Notes under the pieces: generated by a model
Database searches by the model: none
The model's input: the letters and a program-made list of their open reading frames with translations, nothing else
What the model was told of the DNA's origin: nothing
Translations under genes and position numbers: made by a program
Part shown: one piece after another, positions 52,945-61,326 of the stretch
How the letters are laid out: each line of letters begins with the position of its first letter
Numbering within the stretch: the first letter of the stretch is position 1
Source: JALOAT01 sp041685115
GTDB lineage: Bacteria > Pseudomonadota > Gammaproteobacteria > Thiohalomonadales > Thiohalomonadaceae
NCBI GenBank assembly: GCA_041685115.1
Contig: JAWLGK010000011.1
Location: 1-64,000 of the forward strand
Direction of reading: 5' to 3'
Length of the DNA stretch: 64,000 nucleotides

Positions 52945-53433
52945 TCAGGTGACCCGGAAGCGGCGCCGCAGGTCGCGCAGCAGCAGATAGACCCACGGCC
53001 ATAGCAGCATGCTGGTCACGGAGGGCAGCCAATAGACCCAGGTGCCCGGCAACTGACCGACCACGCCCTTGATCCACAGCACCAGCATCTGGCTCAGTGC
53101 CACCAGCATGAGCACGCTGAGCGCCTGTTGCCAAAGCGGGTAGACACGGATGCGCTGGTGGAAATGCACCGCCAGGAAGGCCACCAGGGAAAGGGCGAGG
53201 GCGTGCTGACCGAGGATGGCGCCGCGCGTCACGTCGAGCAGCAGGCCGGCGATCCAGCCGGTGCCCACACCCACCCGGTCGGGCAGGGCCAGGCACCAGT
53301 AGATGAGCACCATGGCGACCCACTCGGGCCGGGCCGGGCCGGCCCAGTCGGGCAGCGGCAGCATGGTCAGCAGGAAGGCCACGGTGAAGCTGGCGGCGAT
53401 GGCCCAGCCGTTGTGGTGACGCATCAGGGTCAT
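52945..53433 (-). CDS. mreD: Rod-shape protein MreD
   Basis: A 162-residue membrane protein with about five helices. The family opening after the first helix includes PDWAGPARPEWVAMVLIYW, and the end is the basic RDLRRRF. MreD joins MreC and RodA/PBP2 in the elongasome. The start is ATG 53433, which overlaps the mreC stop by four bases (ATGA). Confidence 0.94.
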   Translation of the reverse strand: MTLMRHHNGWAIAASFTVAFLLTMLPLPDWAGPARPEWVAMVLIYWCLALPDRVGVGTGWIAGLLLDVTRGAILGQHALALSLVAFLAVHFHQRIRVYPLWQQALSVLMLVALSQMLVLWIKGVVGQLPGTWVYWLPSVTSMLLWPWVYLLLRDLRRRFRVT

Positions 53434-54257
53434 GGGTCTTCTCCCCGCCACACCAGCAGCACTTCGCGGCTGCGTTCCAGGCGCGCCGTGGTCTCCGCCA
53501 CCACCGATGCATAGGGCTGGCTTGGGTCACGCTGGACGGAAATGACCCGCGCCACGGGATAACCGGGCGGGAAGAGTCCGCCGAGCCCCGAGGTGATGAG
53601 CAGATCGCCCACTTCGATGTCGGCATTGGTAGGCAGATGGGGGATGTCGAGCCGATCCGCCTCGCCGGTGCCGAGGGCGATGCCGCGCAGGCCGGTGCGG
53701 TTCACCTGCACGGGGATGGCGTGACTCGGGTCGGTGAGCAGCATGCCTACACTGGTGAAGGGTGCCACCTTGACCACCTGCCCCATCACGCCGTGCGCGT
53801 CCAGCAGGGCCTGGCCGGCGAACACGCCGTCCTGGGCGCCCTTGTTGAGGGTCACCTGGCGCTTGAACGGATCCATGTCCACGGCGAGCAGTTCACCGAT
53901 GAGCACCCGTTCGCCGATAGCATTGGACGACTGCAGCAGCTCGCGCAGGCGCGCGTTCTCGGCCTCGAGCGCGGCGAACTTCTGCATGCGCAGCTTCAGC
54001 TGCAGGTGTTCGATCCTGAGCGCGCGGTTTTCGGTCTGCAGGGTCTCGCGCGTAGCGAGCGTCTCGGAGCCCCAGTCCACGGCGCTGGCAGGCAGGTCAA
54101 CGAGATACTGCAGAGGAGAGAGGACCAGGGTGAGAGCGGAGCGGATGGCTTCCAGGTGATGTTGCCGGTGGTCCAGGAACATGACGACGAGTGACACCAT
54201 CACGAGCAGTAAAGCCCGGATAGCAGGAGACGGTCCCTGTACGAACAGCCGTTTGAT
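53430..54257 (-). CDS. mreC: Rod-shape protein MreC, with apparent AUC start
   Basis: A 275-residue protein if begun at codon ATC 54257. The predicted N-terminus IKRLFVQGPSPAIRALLLV matches the conserved KxxFxxGPS start of MreC, and GAGG lies six bases before it, yet no ATG, GTG or TTG exists in frame there. The first standard start, GTG 54203, would drop the N-terminal 18 residues and has no ribosome site. A coiled coil follows the membrane segment at about 65-115, and a beta domain covers about 120-265. MreC bridges MreB and PBP2. The ATC start, or an error in the reported base, is the odd point. Confidence 0.85.
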   Translation of the reverse strand: MKRLFVQGPSPAIRALLLVMVSLVVMFLDHRQHHLEAIRSALTLVLSPLQYLVDLPASAVDWGSETLATRETLQTENRALRIEHLQLKLRMQKFAALEAENARLRELLQSSNAIGERVLIGELLAVDMDPFKRQVTLNKGAQDGVFAGQALLDAHGVMGQVVKVAPFTSVGMLLTDPSHAIPVQVNRTGLRGIALGTGEADRLDIPHLPTNADIEVGDLLITSGLGGLFPPGYPVARVISVQRDPSQPYASVVAETTARLERSREVLLVWRGEDP

Positions 54258-54268
54258 ATGACACCTCG

Positions 54269-54362
54269 GGGCGTGAGACGTTGAGGCGTGGGACGTGAGG
54301 CTCTGGACAACCAGGGCGGACCTACCGCGCCACGCCTAACACTTCACGTCTCACCCCTCACG
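54269..54362. repeat. Fold-back repeat with CGTGAGACGT arms
   Basis: The left part GCGTGAGACGTTGAGGCGTG (54271-54290) and the right part CGCCACGCCTAACACTTCAC with ACGTCTCACCCC (54328-54359) are related inverse complements. The unit CGTGAGACGTG resembles known gammaproteobacterial intergenic repeats. It lies between mreB and mreC, so it is inside the leftward transcript. Confidence 0.55.
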
Positions 54363-54371
54363 GGTTCTTCG

Positions 54372-55424
54372 TCATTCCAGTGAGAAAAGCTCGCCGCCGG
54401 CTTCGTCCATCATCTCCAGCGCCCGGCCGCCGCCGCGTGCCACGCAGGTGAGCGGATCGTCGGCGATGATCACGGGCAGGCCGGTTTCTTCCATCAGCAG
54501 GCGATCGAGATCGCGCAGCAGCGCGCCGCCGCCGGTGAGCACCATGCCGCGCTCGGCGATGTCGGCGGCCAGCTCGGGCGGGGTCTGTTCTAGGGCCGTC
54601 TTGACCGCGCTGACGATGCCGGACAGCGGTTCCTGGAGCGCCTCAAGGATCTCGTTGCTGTTGAGGGTGAAGCTGCGGGGAATGCCTTCTGCCAGGTTAC
54701 GGCCACGCACTTCGATCTCGCGCACCTCGGTGGTGGGATAGGCGGTGCCGATCTCGCACTTGATGCGCTCGGAGGTGGCCTCGCCGATGAGCGAGCCATA
54801 ATTGCGGCGCACGTAATTGATGATGGCCTCGTCGAAGCGGTCGCCGCCGATGCGCACCGAGGCGGAGTAGACGATGCCGTTCAGGGACAGCACGGCGATC
54901 TCCGTGGTGCCGCCGCCGATGTCGAGCACCATGGAACCGGAGGCCTCGGAGATGGGCATGCCCGCACCGATGGCGGCGGCCATGGGTTCTTCGATGAGGT
55001 ACACCTCACGCGCGCCGGCGCCCGCGGCCGATTCCTTGATGGCACGGCGTTCCACCTGGGTGGCGCCGCAGGGTACGCAGATGAGTACGCGGGGGCTGGG
55101 TTTGAACAGCTTGAACTTGTTCTCGTGCACCTTGCGGATGAAGTGCTGGAGCATCTTCTCCGTGATGGTGAAGTCGGCGATGACGCCATCCTTCATTGGG
55201 CGGATGGCGACGATGTTGCCGGGGGTGCGGCCCAGCATGCGCTTCGCTTCTGCGCCGACCGCGGCGATACGCTTGGGGCTGTTCGGGCCGGCCTCCTGCC
55301 GGATGGCAACGACGGAAGGCTCGTTGAGCACCATCCCCTCGCCCCGTACATACACCAGCGTGTTGGCGGTGCCGAGGTCGATGGAGATGTCGTAGGAGAA
55401 GAGGCCTTTCAAGCGTCCGAACAT
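54372..55424 (-). CDS. mreB: Actin-like rod-shape protein MreB
   Basis: A 350-residue actin homologue that guides elongation. It opens with a membrane-targeting helix MFGRLKGLFS, followed by SIDLGTANTLVYV (phosphate 1). The adenosine loop and phosphate 2 (DIGGGTTEIAVL, about 168) are intact. ATG at 55424; the upstream in-frame codons do not look like protein. There is no strong ribosome site. It diverges from gatC and heads the mre run. Confidence 0.96.
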   Translation of the reverse strand: MFGRLKGLFSYDISIDLGTANTLVYVRGEGMVLNEPSVVAIRQEAGPNSPKRIAAVGAEAKRMLGRTPGNIVAIRPMKDGVIADFTITEKMLQHFIRKVHENKFKLFKPSPRVLICVPCGATQVERRAIKESAAGAGAREVYLIEEPMAAAIGAGMPISEASGSMVLDIGGGTTEIAVLSLNGIVYSASVRIGGDRFDEAIINYVRRNYGSLIGEATSERIKCEIGTAYPTTEVREIEVRGRNLAEGIPRSFTLNSNEILEALQEPLSGIVSAVKTALEQTPPELAADIAERGMVLTGGGALLRDLDRLLMEETGLPVIIADDPLTCVARGGGRALEMMDEAGGELFSLE

Positions 55425-55557
55425 CGAAGGAATTCTCTTGCGGAGGAAGCGGTGGCTAAACCGTCGGTAATTTACCGCCCCGGGGGGGTTTGGGCAAGTT
55501 GATGTCTGTGATAAGTTTCTACTTTTATGAGAAAGCGTTAATACAGGAATCCCCCAA

Positions 55558-55845
55558 ATGTCCCTGGAACGATCCGACGTGGTCAGCATCGCCCACCTGG
55601 CGCGCCTGGCCATCGCCGAAGATGACATTCCCGTCTACGCCCGCAACCTCTCCAATATCCTCGATCTCGTCGCACAGATGAACGCGGTGGACACCAGCGA
55701 CGTGGAACCCATGGCCCATCCCCTCGACATGACCCAGCGCCTGCGCGAGGACGCGGTCACGGAGACCAACCAGCGCGAGAAGTTCCAGGCCATCGCTCCC
55801 TCGGTGGAAGCCGGTCTGTACCTGGTTCCCAAGGTCATCGAGTAA
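55558..55845 (+). CDS. gatC: Glu-tRNA(Gln)/Asp-tRNA(Asn) amidotransferase subunit C
   Basis: A 95-residue GatC. It opens VSIAHLARLAIAEDDIPVYA and has EPMAHPLDMTQRLREDAV (about 50-67), the pattern that clamps GatA and GatB. ATG after AGGAA. It heads the gatCAB group, so the organism makes Gln-tRNA and/or Asn-tRNA by the indirect route. Confidence 0.95.
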   Translation: MSLERSDVVSIAHLARLAIAEDDIPVYARNLSNILDLVAQMNAVDTSDVEPMAHPLDMTQRLREDAVTETNQREKFQAIAPSVEAGLYLVPKVIE

Positions 55846-55906
55846 TCGCACCATCGCCGCGCGGGCGGACAGCACGACCCCGCGGCCATCAGGAAGCCAT
55901 CACACC

Positions 55907-57361
55907 ATGCACGACAAGACCATCGCCCAACTGGCCGCCGGCCTGCAGGCGCGCGAGTACTCCAGCGAAGAGCTGACGCGCGGCTACCTGGAGCGCATCG
56001 CGCGGCTCGACCCGCAGCTCAACAGTTTCATTACCGTCACGCCGGAGCTCGCCCTGGAGCAGGCCCGCGCCGCCGATCGGCTGATCGCCGAGGGCAAGGC
56101 CGGTCCGCTCACCGGCGTGCCGCTGGCCCAGAAGGACATCTTCTGCACCGACGGTGTGCGCACCTCCTGCGGCTCGAAGATGCTCGACAACTTTACCGCC
56201 CCCTACGACGCCACGGTCGTGACCCGCTTCAAGGCGGCGGGTGCGGTGATGCTGGGCAAGACCAACATGGATGAGTTCGCCATGGGTTCGTCCAACGAGA
56301 CCAGTTGGTATGGTCCCGTGAAGAATCCGTGGGATCTGGCCGCCGTGCCCGGCGGTTCCTCCGGCGGTTCCGCCGCCGCGGTGGCGGCGCGCCTCGCCCC
56401 CGGCGCCACCGGCACCGACACCGGCGGTTCCATCCGCCAGCCCGCCGCACTGTGTGGCATCACCGGCATCAAGCCCACCTACGGGCGCGTGTCGCGCTAC
56501 GGCATGATCGCCTTCGCCTCGTCCCTGGATCAGGGCGGCCCCATGGCCACCACGGCGGAAGACTGTGCGCTCTTGCTGGGCGCCATGGCCGGCTTCGACC
56601 CGCGCGACTCCACCTCCGTGGACCGTCCGGTGCCCGACTACACCGCCGGCCTGACCGGCGACATCAAGGGCCTGCGCATCGGCCTGCCCAAGGAGTTCTT
56701 CGGCGAGGGCCTCGACCCCGAGGTGGCCAAGGTCATCGACGCCGCCGTGGCCGAGTACAAAAAGCTCGGCGCCGAGGTGGTGGAGATCTCCCTGCCCAAT
56801 TCCGCGCTCGCCGTGCCCACCTACTACGTGGTCGCCCCGGCGGAATGTTCCTCCAATCTGTCGCGCTTCGACGGCGTGCGCTTCGGCCACCGCTGCGAGA
56901 ACCCGAAGAACCTGGAAGACCTCTACAAGCGCTCGCGCGGCGAAGGCTTCGGCGCCGAGGTCAAGCGCCGCATCATGATCGGCACCTACGCGCTGTCCGC
57001 CGGTTACTACGATGCCTATTACCTGAAAGCGCAGAAGCTGCGCCATCTCATCGCCGACGACTTCAAGCGCGCCTTCGAGCAGGTGGACGTCATCATGGGC
57101 CCCACCTCGCCAAGCGTCGCCTTCAACATCGGCGAGAAGACCGACGACCCGGTCACCATGTACCTGTCGGACATCTACACCATCGCCGTGAACCTTGCGG
57201 GCCTGCCCGGCATGTCCGTCCCCGCCGGCTTCGTCGGCAACCGCCCCGTCGGCCTGCAGATCATCGGCAACCTGTTCGACGAAGCGCGCCTGCTCAACGT
57301 GGCGCACAAATACCAGCAAGCCACCGACTGGCACACCCGCGTGCCGCACGGCTTCGAATGA
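55907..57361 (+). CDS. gatA: Glu-tRNA(Gln)/Asp-tRNA(Asn) amidotransferase subunit A
   Basis: A 484-residue amidase-signature enzyme. Lysine in LAQKDIF (about 76-82), the cis-serine in GGSSGGSAAAV and the nucleophile serine in TDTGGSIRQPA (about 170-180) form the Ser-cisSer-Lys triad. It makes ammonia from Gln for the GatB active site. It lies 61 bases after gatC and is separated from gatB by a clear fold-back element. Confidence 0.97.
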   Translation: MHDKTIAQLAAGLQAREYSSEELTRGYLERIARLDPQLNSFITVTPELALEQARAADRLIAEGKAGPLTGVPLAQKDIFCTDGVRTSCGSKMLDNFTAPYDATVVTRFKAAGAVMLGKTNMDEFAMGSSNETSWYGPVKNPWDLAAVPGGSSGGSAAAVAARLAPGATGTDTGGSIRQPAALCGITGIKPTYGRVSRYGMIAFASSLDQGGPMATTAEDCALLLGAMAGFDPRDSTSVDRPVPDYTAGLTGDIKGLRIGLPKEFFGEGLDPEVAKVIDAAVAEYKKLGAEVVEISLPNSALAVPTYYVVAPAECSSNLSRFDGVRFGHRCENPKNLEDLYKRSRGEGFGAEVKRRIMIGTYALSAGYYDAYYLKAQKLRHLIADDFKRAFEQVDVIMGPTSPSVAFNIGEKTDDPVTMYLSDIYTIAVNLAGLPGMSVPAGFVGNRPVGLQIIGNLFDEARLLNVAHKYQQATDWHTRVPHGFE

Positions 57362-57366
57362 ACGAA

Positions 57367-57465
57367 TTAAACGCGGAGGACGCGGAGGCGCAGAGTTCGC
57401 GGAGTGAAGAATCAAGTGATTTGTTTTTCTCCGCGTCCTCTGCGTCTCCGCGTCCTCCGCGTTAA
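57367..57465. repeat. Fold-back element between gatA and gatB
   Basis: Left arm 57367-57404 begins TTAAACGCGGAGGACGCGGA, and right arm 57429-57465 is its near-perfect complement (about 34 of 37 pairs). The loop is 24 bases. It is the clearest example of the family, made of CGCGGAGGA units plus CGCAGAG, within a single transcription unit, so it should fold in the mRNA. Confidence 0.85.
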
Positions 57466-57481
57466 AGCGAGGTTTTGAGAG

Positions 57482-58918
57482 ATGGAATGGGAAACTGTCA
57501 TCGGGCTTGAGATTCATGCCCAGCTCGCCACCAAGAGCAAGATCTTTACGGGCGCGGCCACGGCCTATGGCGCCGAGCCCAACACGCAGGCGGACCCGGT
57601 GACCCTGGGTCTGCCCGGCGTGCTGCCGGTGCTGAACAAGGAAGCGGTGCGCATGGCCGCCAAGTTCGGCCTGGCCATCGGCGCCACGGTGGCCAACCGC
57701 TCGGTGTTCGCGCGCAAGAATTACTTCTATCCGGACCTGCCCAAGGGCTACCAGATCTCCCAGTACGAACTGCCCGTGGTGGCCCAGGGCCATCTGGACA
57801 TCGAACTGGAAGACGGCAGCGTGAAGCGCATCGGCGTGACCCGCGCGCACCTGGAAGAGGATGCCGGCAAGTCCCTGCATGAGGACTTCCACGGCATGAC
57901 CGGCATCGACCTCAATCGCGCCGGCACGCCGCTGCTGGAGATCGTCTCCGAGCCGGACCTGCGTTCCTCGAAAGAGGCCGTCGCCTACATGAAAAAGCTG
58001 CACGCCCTGGTGCGCTACCTGGAGATCTGCGACGGCAACATGCAGGAAGGCTCCTTCCGCTGTGACGCCAACGTGTCCGTGCGCCCCAAGGGCCAGAAAG
58101 AGTTCGGCACCCGTGCCGAGATCAAGAACCTCAACTCCTTCCGTTTCGTGGAACGCGCCATCGAATACGAGATCGATCGCCAGATCGCCCTCATCGAAAA
58201 CGGCGGCAAGGTGGTGCAGGAGACGCGTCTGTACGACCCCGACAAGGGTGAGACCCGTTCCATGCGTGCCAAGGAAGAGGCCAACGATTACCGTTATTTC
58301 CCGGACCCGGACCTGTTGCCGCTGGAGATCGAAGCGTCTTTCCTGGAGGCCGTGCGCGCCACCTTGCCGGAACTGCCGGACGCCAAGAAGCAGCGCTTCA
58401 TGAGCGAATACGGCCTCAACGCCTATGACGCCGGCGTGCTCACCGCCACCCGTGAAATGGCCGACTACTACGAGGCCGTGGTGAAGGCCGCTGGCGGCGA
58501 CCCGAAGATTGCCGCCAACTGGGTGATGGGCGAACTGTCCGCTGCGCTGAACGCGTCCAACAAGGAGATCACCGAAAGCCCCGTGAGCGCCGACATGCTC
58601 GCAGGCATGCTCAGGCGCATGGCCGACAACACCATCTCCGGCAAGATCGCCAAGGAGGTGTTCGAGGCCATGTGGAACGGCGAAGGCGATGCCGACGCGG
58701 TGATCGAAAAGAAGGGCCTCAAACAGATCACCGACACTGGCGCCATCGAAAAGGTGATCGACGACATCATCGCCGCCAACCCCGACAACGTCGCCGCCTA
58801 CCGCTCCGGCAAGGACAAACTGTTCGGCTTCTTCGTCGGCCAGGTCATGAAAGCCACCGGCGGCAAGGCCAACCCGGGCCAGGTCAACGACCTGCTCAAG
58901 AAGAAACTGGCGGGCTGA
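57482..58918 (+). CDS. gatB: Glu-tRNA(Gln)/Asp-tRNA(Asn) amidotransferase subunit B
   Basis: A 478-residue GatB. The start MEWETVIGLEIHAQLATKSK and the SLHED block match the kinase-like catalytic domain (about 1-290), with a helical and YqeY-like tail (about 295-478). It phosphorylates Glu- or Asp-tRNA and accepts the ammonia from GatA. ATG after GAGG. The operon ends here; another fold-back repeat follows. Confidence 0.97.
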   Translation: MEWETVIGLEIHAQLATKSKIFTGAATAYGAEPNTQADPVTLGLPGVLPVLNKEAVRMAAKFGLAIGATVANRSVFARKNYFYPDLPKGYQISQYELPVVAQGHLDIELEDGSVKRIGVTRAHLEEDAGKSLHEDFHGMTGIDLNRAGTPLLEIVSEPDLRSSKEAVAYMKKLHALVRYLEICDGNMQEGSFRCDANVSVRPKGQKEFGTRAEIKNLNSFRFVERAIEYEIDRQIALIENGGKVVQETRLYDPDKGETRSMRAKEEANDYRYFPDPDLLPLEIEASFLEAVRATLPELPDAKKQRFMSEYGLNAYDAGVLTATREMADYYEAVVKAAGGDPKIAANWVMGELSAALNASNKEITESPVSADMLAGMLRRMADNTISGKIAKEVFEAMWNGEGDADAVIEKKGLKQITDTGAIEKVIDDIIAANPDNVAAYRSGKDKLFGFFVGQVMKATGGKANPGQVNDLLKKKLAG

Positions 58919-58928
58919 GAAAAAGCAA

Positions 58929-59100
58929 AACGCGGAGGGCACGGAGGCGCGGAGAGAAATAGATGATCGTTCCGGCAGATTGACCGGGCAGAGCGATCTT
59001 TCTCTTTCTCTGCAATGGAACGGAAAGCAGATGAGGAACCGTGTCGTGCGCGGATTGTCTCATTGCTTGTTTCTCCGCGTCCTCCGCGCCCTCCGCGTTT
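58929..59100. repeat. Fold-back element between gatB and hslO
   Basis: Left arm 58929-58955 (ACGCGGAGGGCACGGAGGCG) and right arm 59072-59100 (TCTCCGCGTCCTCCGCGCCC) are complementary, with a loop of about 115 bases. The right arm ends ten bases before the hslO ATG and may affect its ribosome access. Confidence 0.7.
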
Positions 59101-59110
59101 AGTCCTATCA

Positions 59111-59977
59111 ATGACAGATACCCTGCAACGATTCCTGTTCGAGAACGCCGGTGTGCGCGGCGAGCTGGTGCAGCTCGACGCCACGTGGCGGGCTGTGCTC
59201 GAGCGTCACGACTATCCGCCCACCGTGCGTGAGGTGCTGGGCGAGTCCATGGCGGCGGCGGCGCTGTTGGCGGCCACGCTCAAGCTCAAGGGCAGTATCA
59301 CGCTTCAGGTGCAGGGTTCGGGGCCCATTTCGTTGCTGGTAGTGGAGTGCACGTCCGCGCGCACCTTGCGTGGTATCGCCCACTGGAACCAGGACGTGCC
59401 GGCGGCGGATCTGCATGCGCGGTTCGGCGACGGTCGGCTGGTCATTACGGTCGATCCGGGTGAGGGCATGGAGCGCTACCAGGGCATCGTACCGCTGGAA
59501 GGCGCCAATATTGCCGAGGCGCTCGAGACTTATCTCGAACGCTCGGAACAGCTCGCCACGCGCCTGTGGCTGGCGGCCGGGCAAGAACGCGCCGCGGGCC
59601 TGTTGGTGCAGAAACTTCCCGCCCTTGGTCCCGACGCGGACGCCTGGACGCGCGTCACGACCCTGAGCGCGACGGTCACGCCGGTGGAGCTGCTCGAGCT
59701 GACGCCGCGCGAGGTGATGCACCGTCTGTTCCACGAAGAAGACCTGCGGGTGTTCGAGGCCGAGCCGGTGAGCTTCCGTTGCTCGTGCACGCGCGAGCGG
59801 GTGGAGCAGATGCTGCGCCAGTTGGGCCGCGACGAAGTCGAAGCCCTCTTGCAGGAAGAAGGCGAGGTAGCAGTCGACTGCAACTTCTGCAATCAACACT
59901 ACGTGTTCGATGCCGTCGATGCCGCGCAGGTCTTCCTGGACGGCACCCAGCCCCACGCGGGGCCGACGCGGCACTGA
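59111..59977 (+). CDS. hslO: Redox-regulated chaperone Hsp33
   Basis: A 288-residue holdase activated by oxidation. The N-terminal domain covers about 1-180; the C-terminal zinc-binding motif is C-x-C at RCSCTRE (about 235-241) and C-x2-C at DCNFCNQHY (about 268-276). Under oxidative stress the cysteines form disulfides and the protein binds unfolding clients. I place the start at ATG 59111 because it opens TDTLQRFLFENAGVRGELV, the family start. The start is close to a repeat arm. Confidence 0.95.
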   Translation: MTDTLQRFLFENAGVRGELVQLDATWRAVLERHDYPPTVREVLGESMAAAALLAATLKLKGSITLQVQGSGPISLLVVECTSARTLRGIAHWNQDVPAADLHARFGDGRLVITVDPGEGMERYQGIVPLEGANIAEALETYLERSEQLATRLWLAAGQERAAGLLVQKLPALGPDADAWTRVTTLSATVTPVELLELTPREVMHRLFHEEDLRVFEAEPVSFRCSCTRERVEQMLRQLGRDEVEALLQEEGEVAVDCNFCNQHYVFDAVDAAQVFLDGTQPHAGPTRH

Positions 59978-60422
59978 GTGCTTTGAGAACGGACTCACCG
60001 TTCCGATGACTGCCTGCGGTTCGAAAGGCAATTCGCCCACGGGGTGGGCTCCTACGGGGTGGTTTCTGATGCCGTTGTAGGAGCCGACACCGTCGGCGAA
60101 CGGTTCCGATGACCGCCAGCGGTTGGAAGGACAATTCGCCCACGCAGTGGGCTTCTACGGCCCGCGATTAGGGGAATGGTTCTTGGTGGCTGCGTCGGCG
60201 AATGCACCCGCCGTAATCGCGGACGCATTTTTCCATCTCTCTGTGCTTCTGCACGTCGGCGTGTGCCCTCATTTACCGCGCCAAAGAACGGGTCTCTTGA
60301 CCACGCCTCTCGCCATTCTCACTGGCATCACCTCACTTCCTCGTTGATTTCTCCCGCTGCACTCGCAGGAAGCATTGTGGCCACGGTCCGCCTGTTCTAT
60401 CACTCTGCCTGTGAGGGCACCG
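59978..60422. other. 445-base gap with REP-like units
   Basis: Between hslO and a barrel protein gene. It holds Pseudomonas-type REP motifs: AATTCGCCCACGGGGTGGGC (near 60029), GTTGTAGGAGCCGACACCGT (near 60076) and AATTCGCCCACGCAGTGGGC (near 60133), each able to form a small hairpin. No gene is supported. The remaining part up to 60410 shows nothing distinct. Confidence 0.55.
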
Positions 60423-60917
60423 ATGGGACGGGCGATGGAACGCGCTTTCCTGGGCGCTGCGCTGGGGGTCGTGTTGTGTGCTGACGTGCAGGCGGGGCAA
60501 TGGGCGATGTTGGTGAATGGCCACGCCATGCATCTGGAGGAGACAAAAAAGGGATCGGACAACGAAGACAACTACGGCCTGGGAATTGAATATGGCTTTA
60601 CGCCCAGCGGCCGCTTACGGCCGTTCATGTTTGCAAATGGCTTTCGCGACAGCAACGAGGATCCCTCGTATGCGGTCGGCGGTGGCTATCGCCTGCGGTT
60701 GATCGAGCGGACGATTTACCTGGATGGTGGTTTCGCAGCGATGATGATGACCCGTCACGATTACCGTGACGGTGATCCGTTTCCAGCCCTATTGCCGGTG
60801 GTGACCATCGGCGTGGGCGCAATCGGTATGAATGTACTGTACGCGCCCGATATCGGTCCCACGGTGCCGCTGATCTTTTTCCAGCTGCGCATCGCGCCGG
60901 CGGAGTCGCGGCGCTAA
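60423..60917 (+). CDS. PagP-like outer-membrane beta-barrel protein
   Basis: A 164-residue secreted protein. The signal peptide is about 1-24 (ends ADVQA). The mature part has alternating hydrophobic strands and a C-terminal FFQLRIA, typical of an eight-strand barrel. The segment PFPALLPVVTIGVGAIGMNV resembles the PagP region PIPGALPIVSVGY, and PagP transfers palmitate to lipid A. The catalytic His/Asp/Ser of PagP cannot be identified with confidence. ATG at 60423 after GAGGG. A different small porin fold is possible. Confidence 0.6.
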   Translation: MGRAMERAFLGAALGVVLCADVQAGQWAMLVNGHAMHLEETKKGSDNEDNYGLGIEYGFTPSGRLRPFMFANGFRDSNEDPSYAVGGGYRLRLIERTIYLDGGFAAMMMTRHDYRDGDPFPALLPVVTIGVGAIGMNVLYAPDIGPTVPLIFFQLRIAPAESRR

Positions 60918-60918
60918 G

Positions 60919-61326
60919 TCAGACCAGGCTCAGCGCGACCGTTTCCACCTGTGATTCATGCAGCCGGAAGCCGCGCATGTCCAATACACCTCGGGTGTCC
61001 AGCGAAATGATGAGGTAGAGGGCGTCGGGATAGGCGGCCTCGGCCAGGTCGCGCACCGAGGGCGCGGCAGGGGCGTGGGGATGGGAGTGATAGATGGCGA
61101 ACAGGGTCTCGCCGCATTCGCGCATCCGGCGCATGGCGTCAATCTGTGCGTCCGGCGCCATGACGAACACGCGCGCGGGATCGGCCGCGGCGTTCGCCAC
61201 CGGGTAGACGTGCACGGCAACGCCGTCACGGGCGCCGATGAGCCCGCATACCTCGGCTTCCGGTGACTGCTGCGCGTGGGCGAGCAGGCGATTGACGACG
61301 CGGCGGGGCAGGGCGACTTCGCTCAC
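60919..61326 (-). CDS. JAMM/MPN-type metalloprotease
   Basis: A 135-residue JAB1/MPN domain. The zinc motif is HSHPHAPAAPSVRD (His-x-His with Ser and Asp after), and the upstream Glu lies in EAEVCGLIG. Bacterial relatives such as Mec+ remove a C-terminal amino acid or protein from a small sulfur carrier. GTG at 61326 is preceded by GGAGG and overlaps the moeB stop by four bases. It is paired with an activating enzyme, so the two should act on the same carrier protein. Confidence 0.88.
   Translation of the reverse strand: MSEVALPRRVVNRLLAHAQQSPEAEVCGLIGARDGVAVHVYPVANAAADPARVFVMAPDAQIDAMRRMRECGETLFAIYHSHPHAPAAPSVRDLAEAAYPDALYLIISLDTRGVLDMRGFRLHESQVETVALSLV

Noticed and set aside
55889..58942. 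A long open frame antisense to gatA and gatB
   Set aside because: It follows the third-position GC pattern of the real gatA/gatB genes, has His/Val/Gly-rich repeated composition and no family resemblance, and crosses a repeat.
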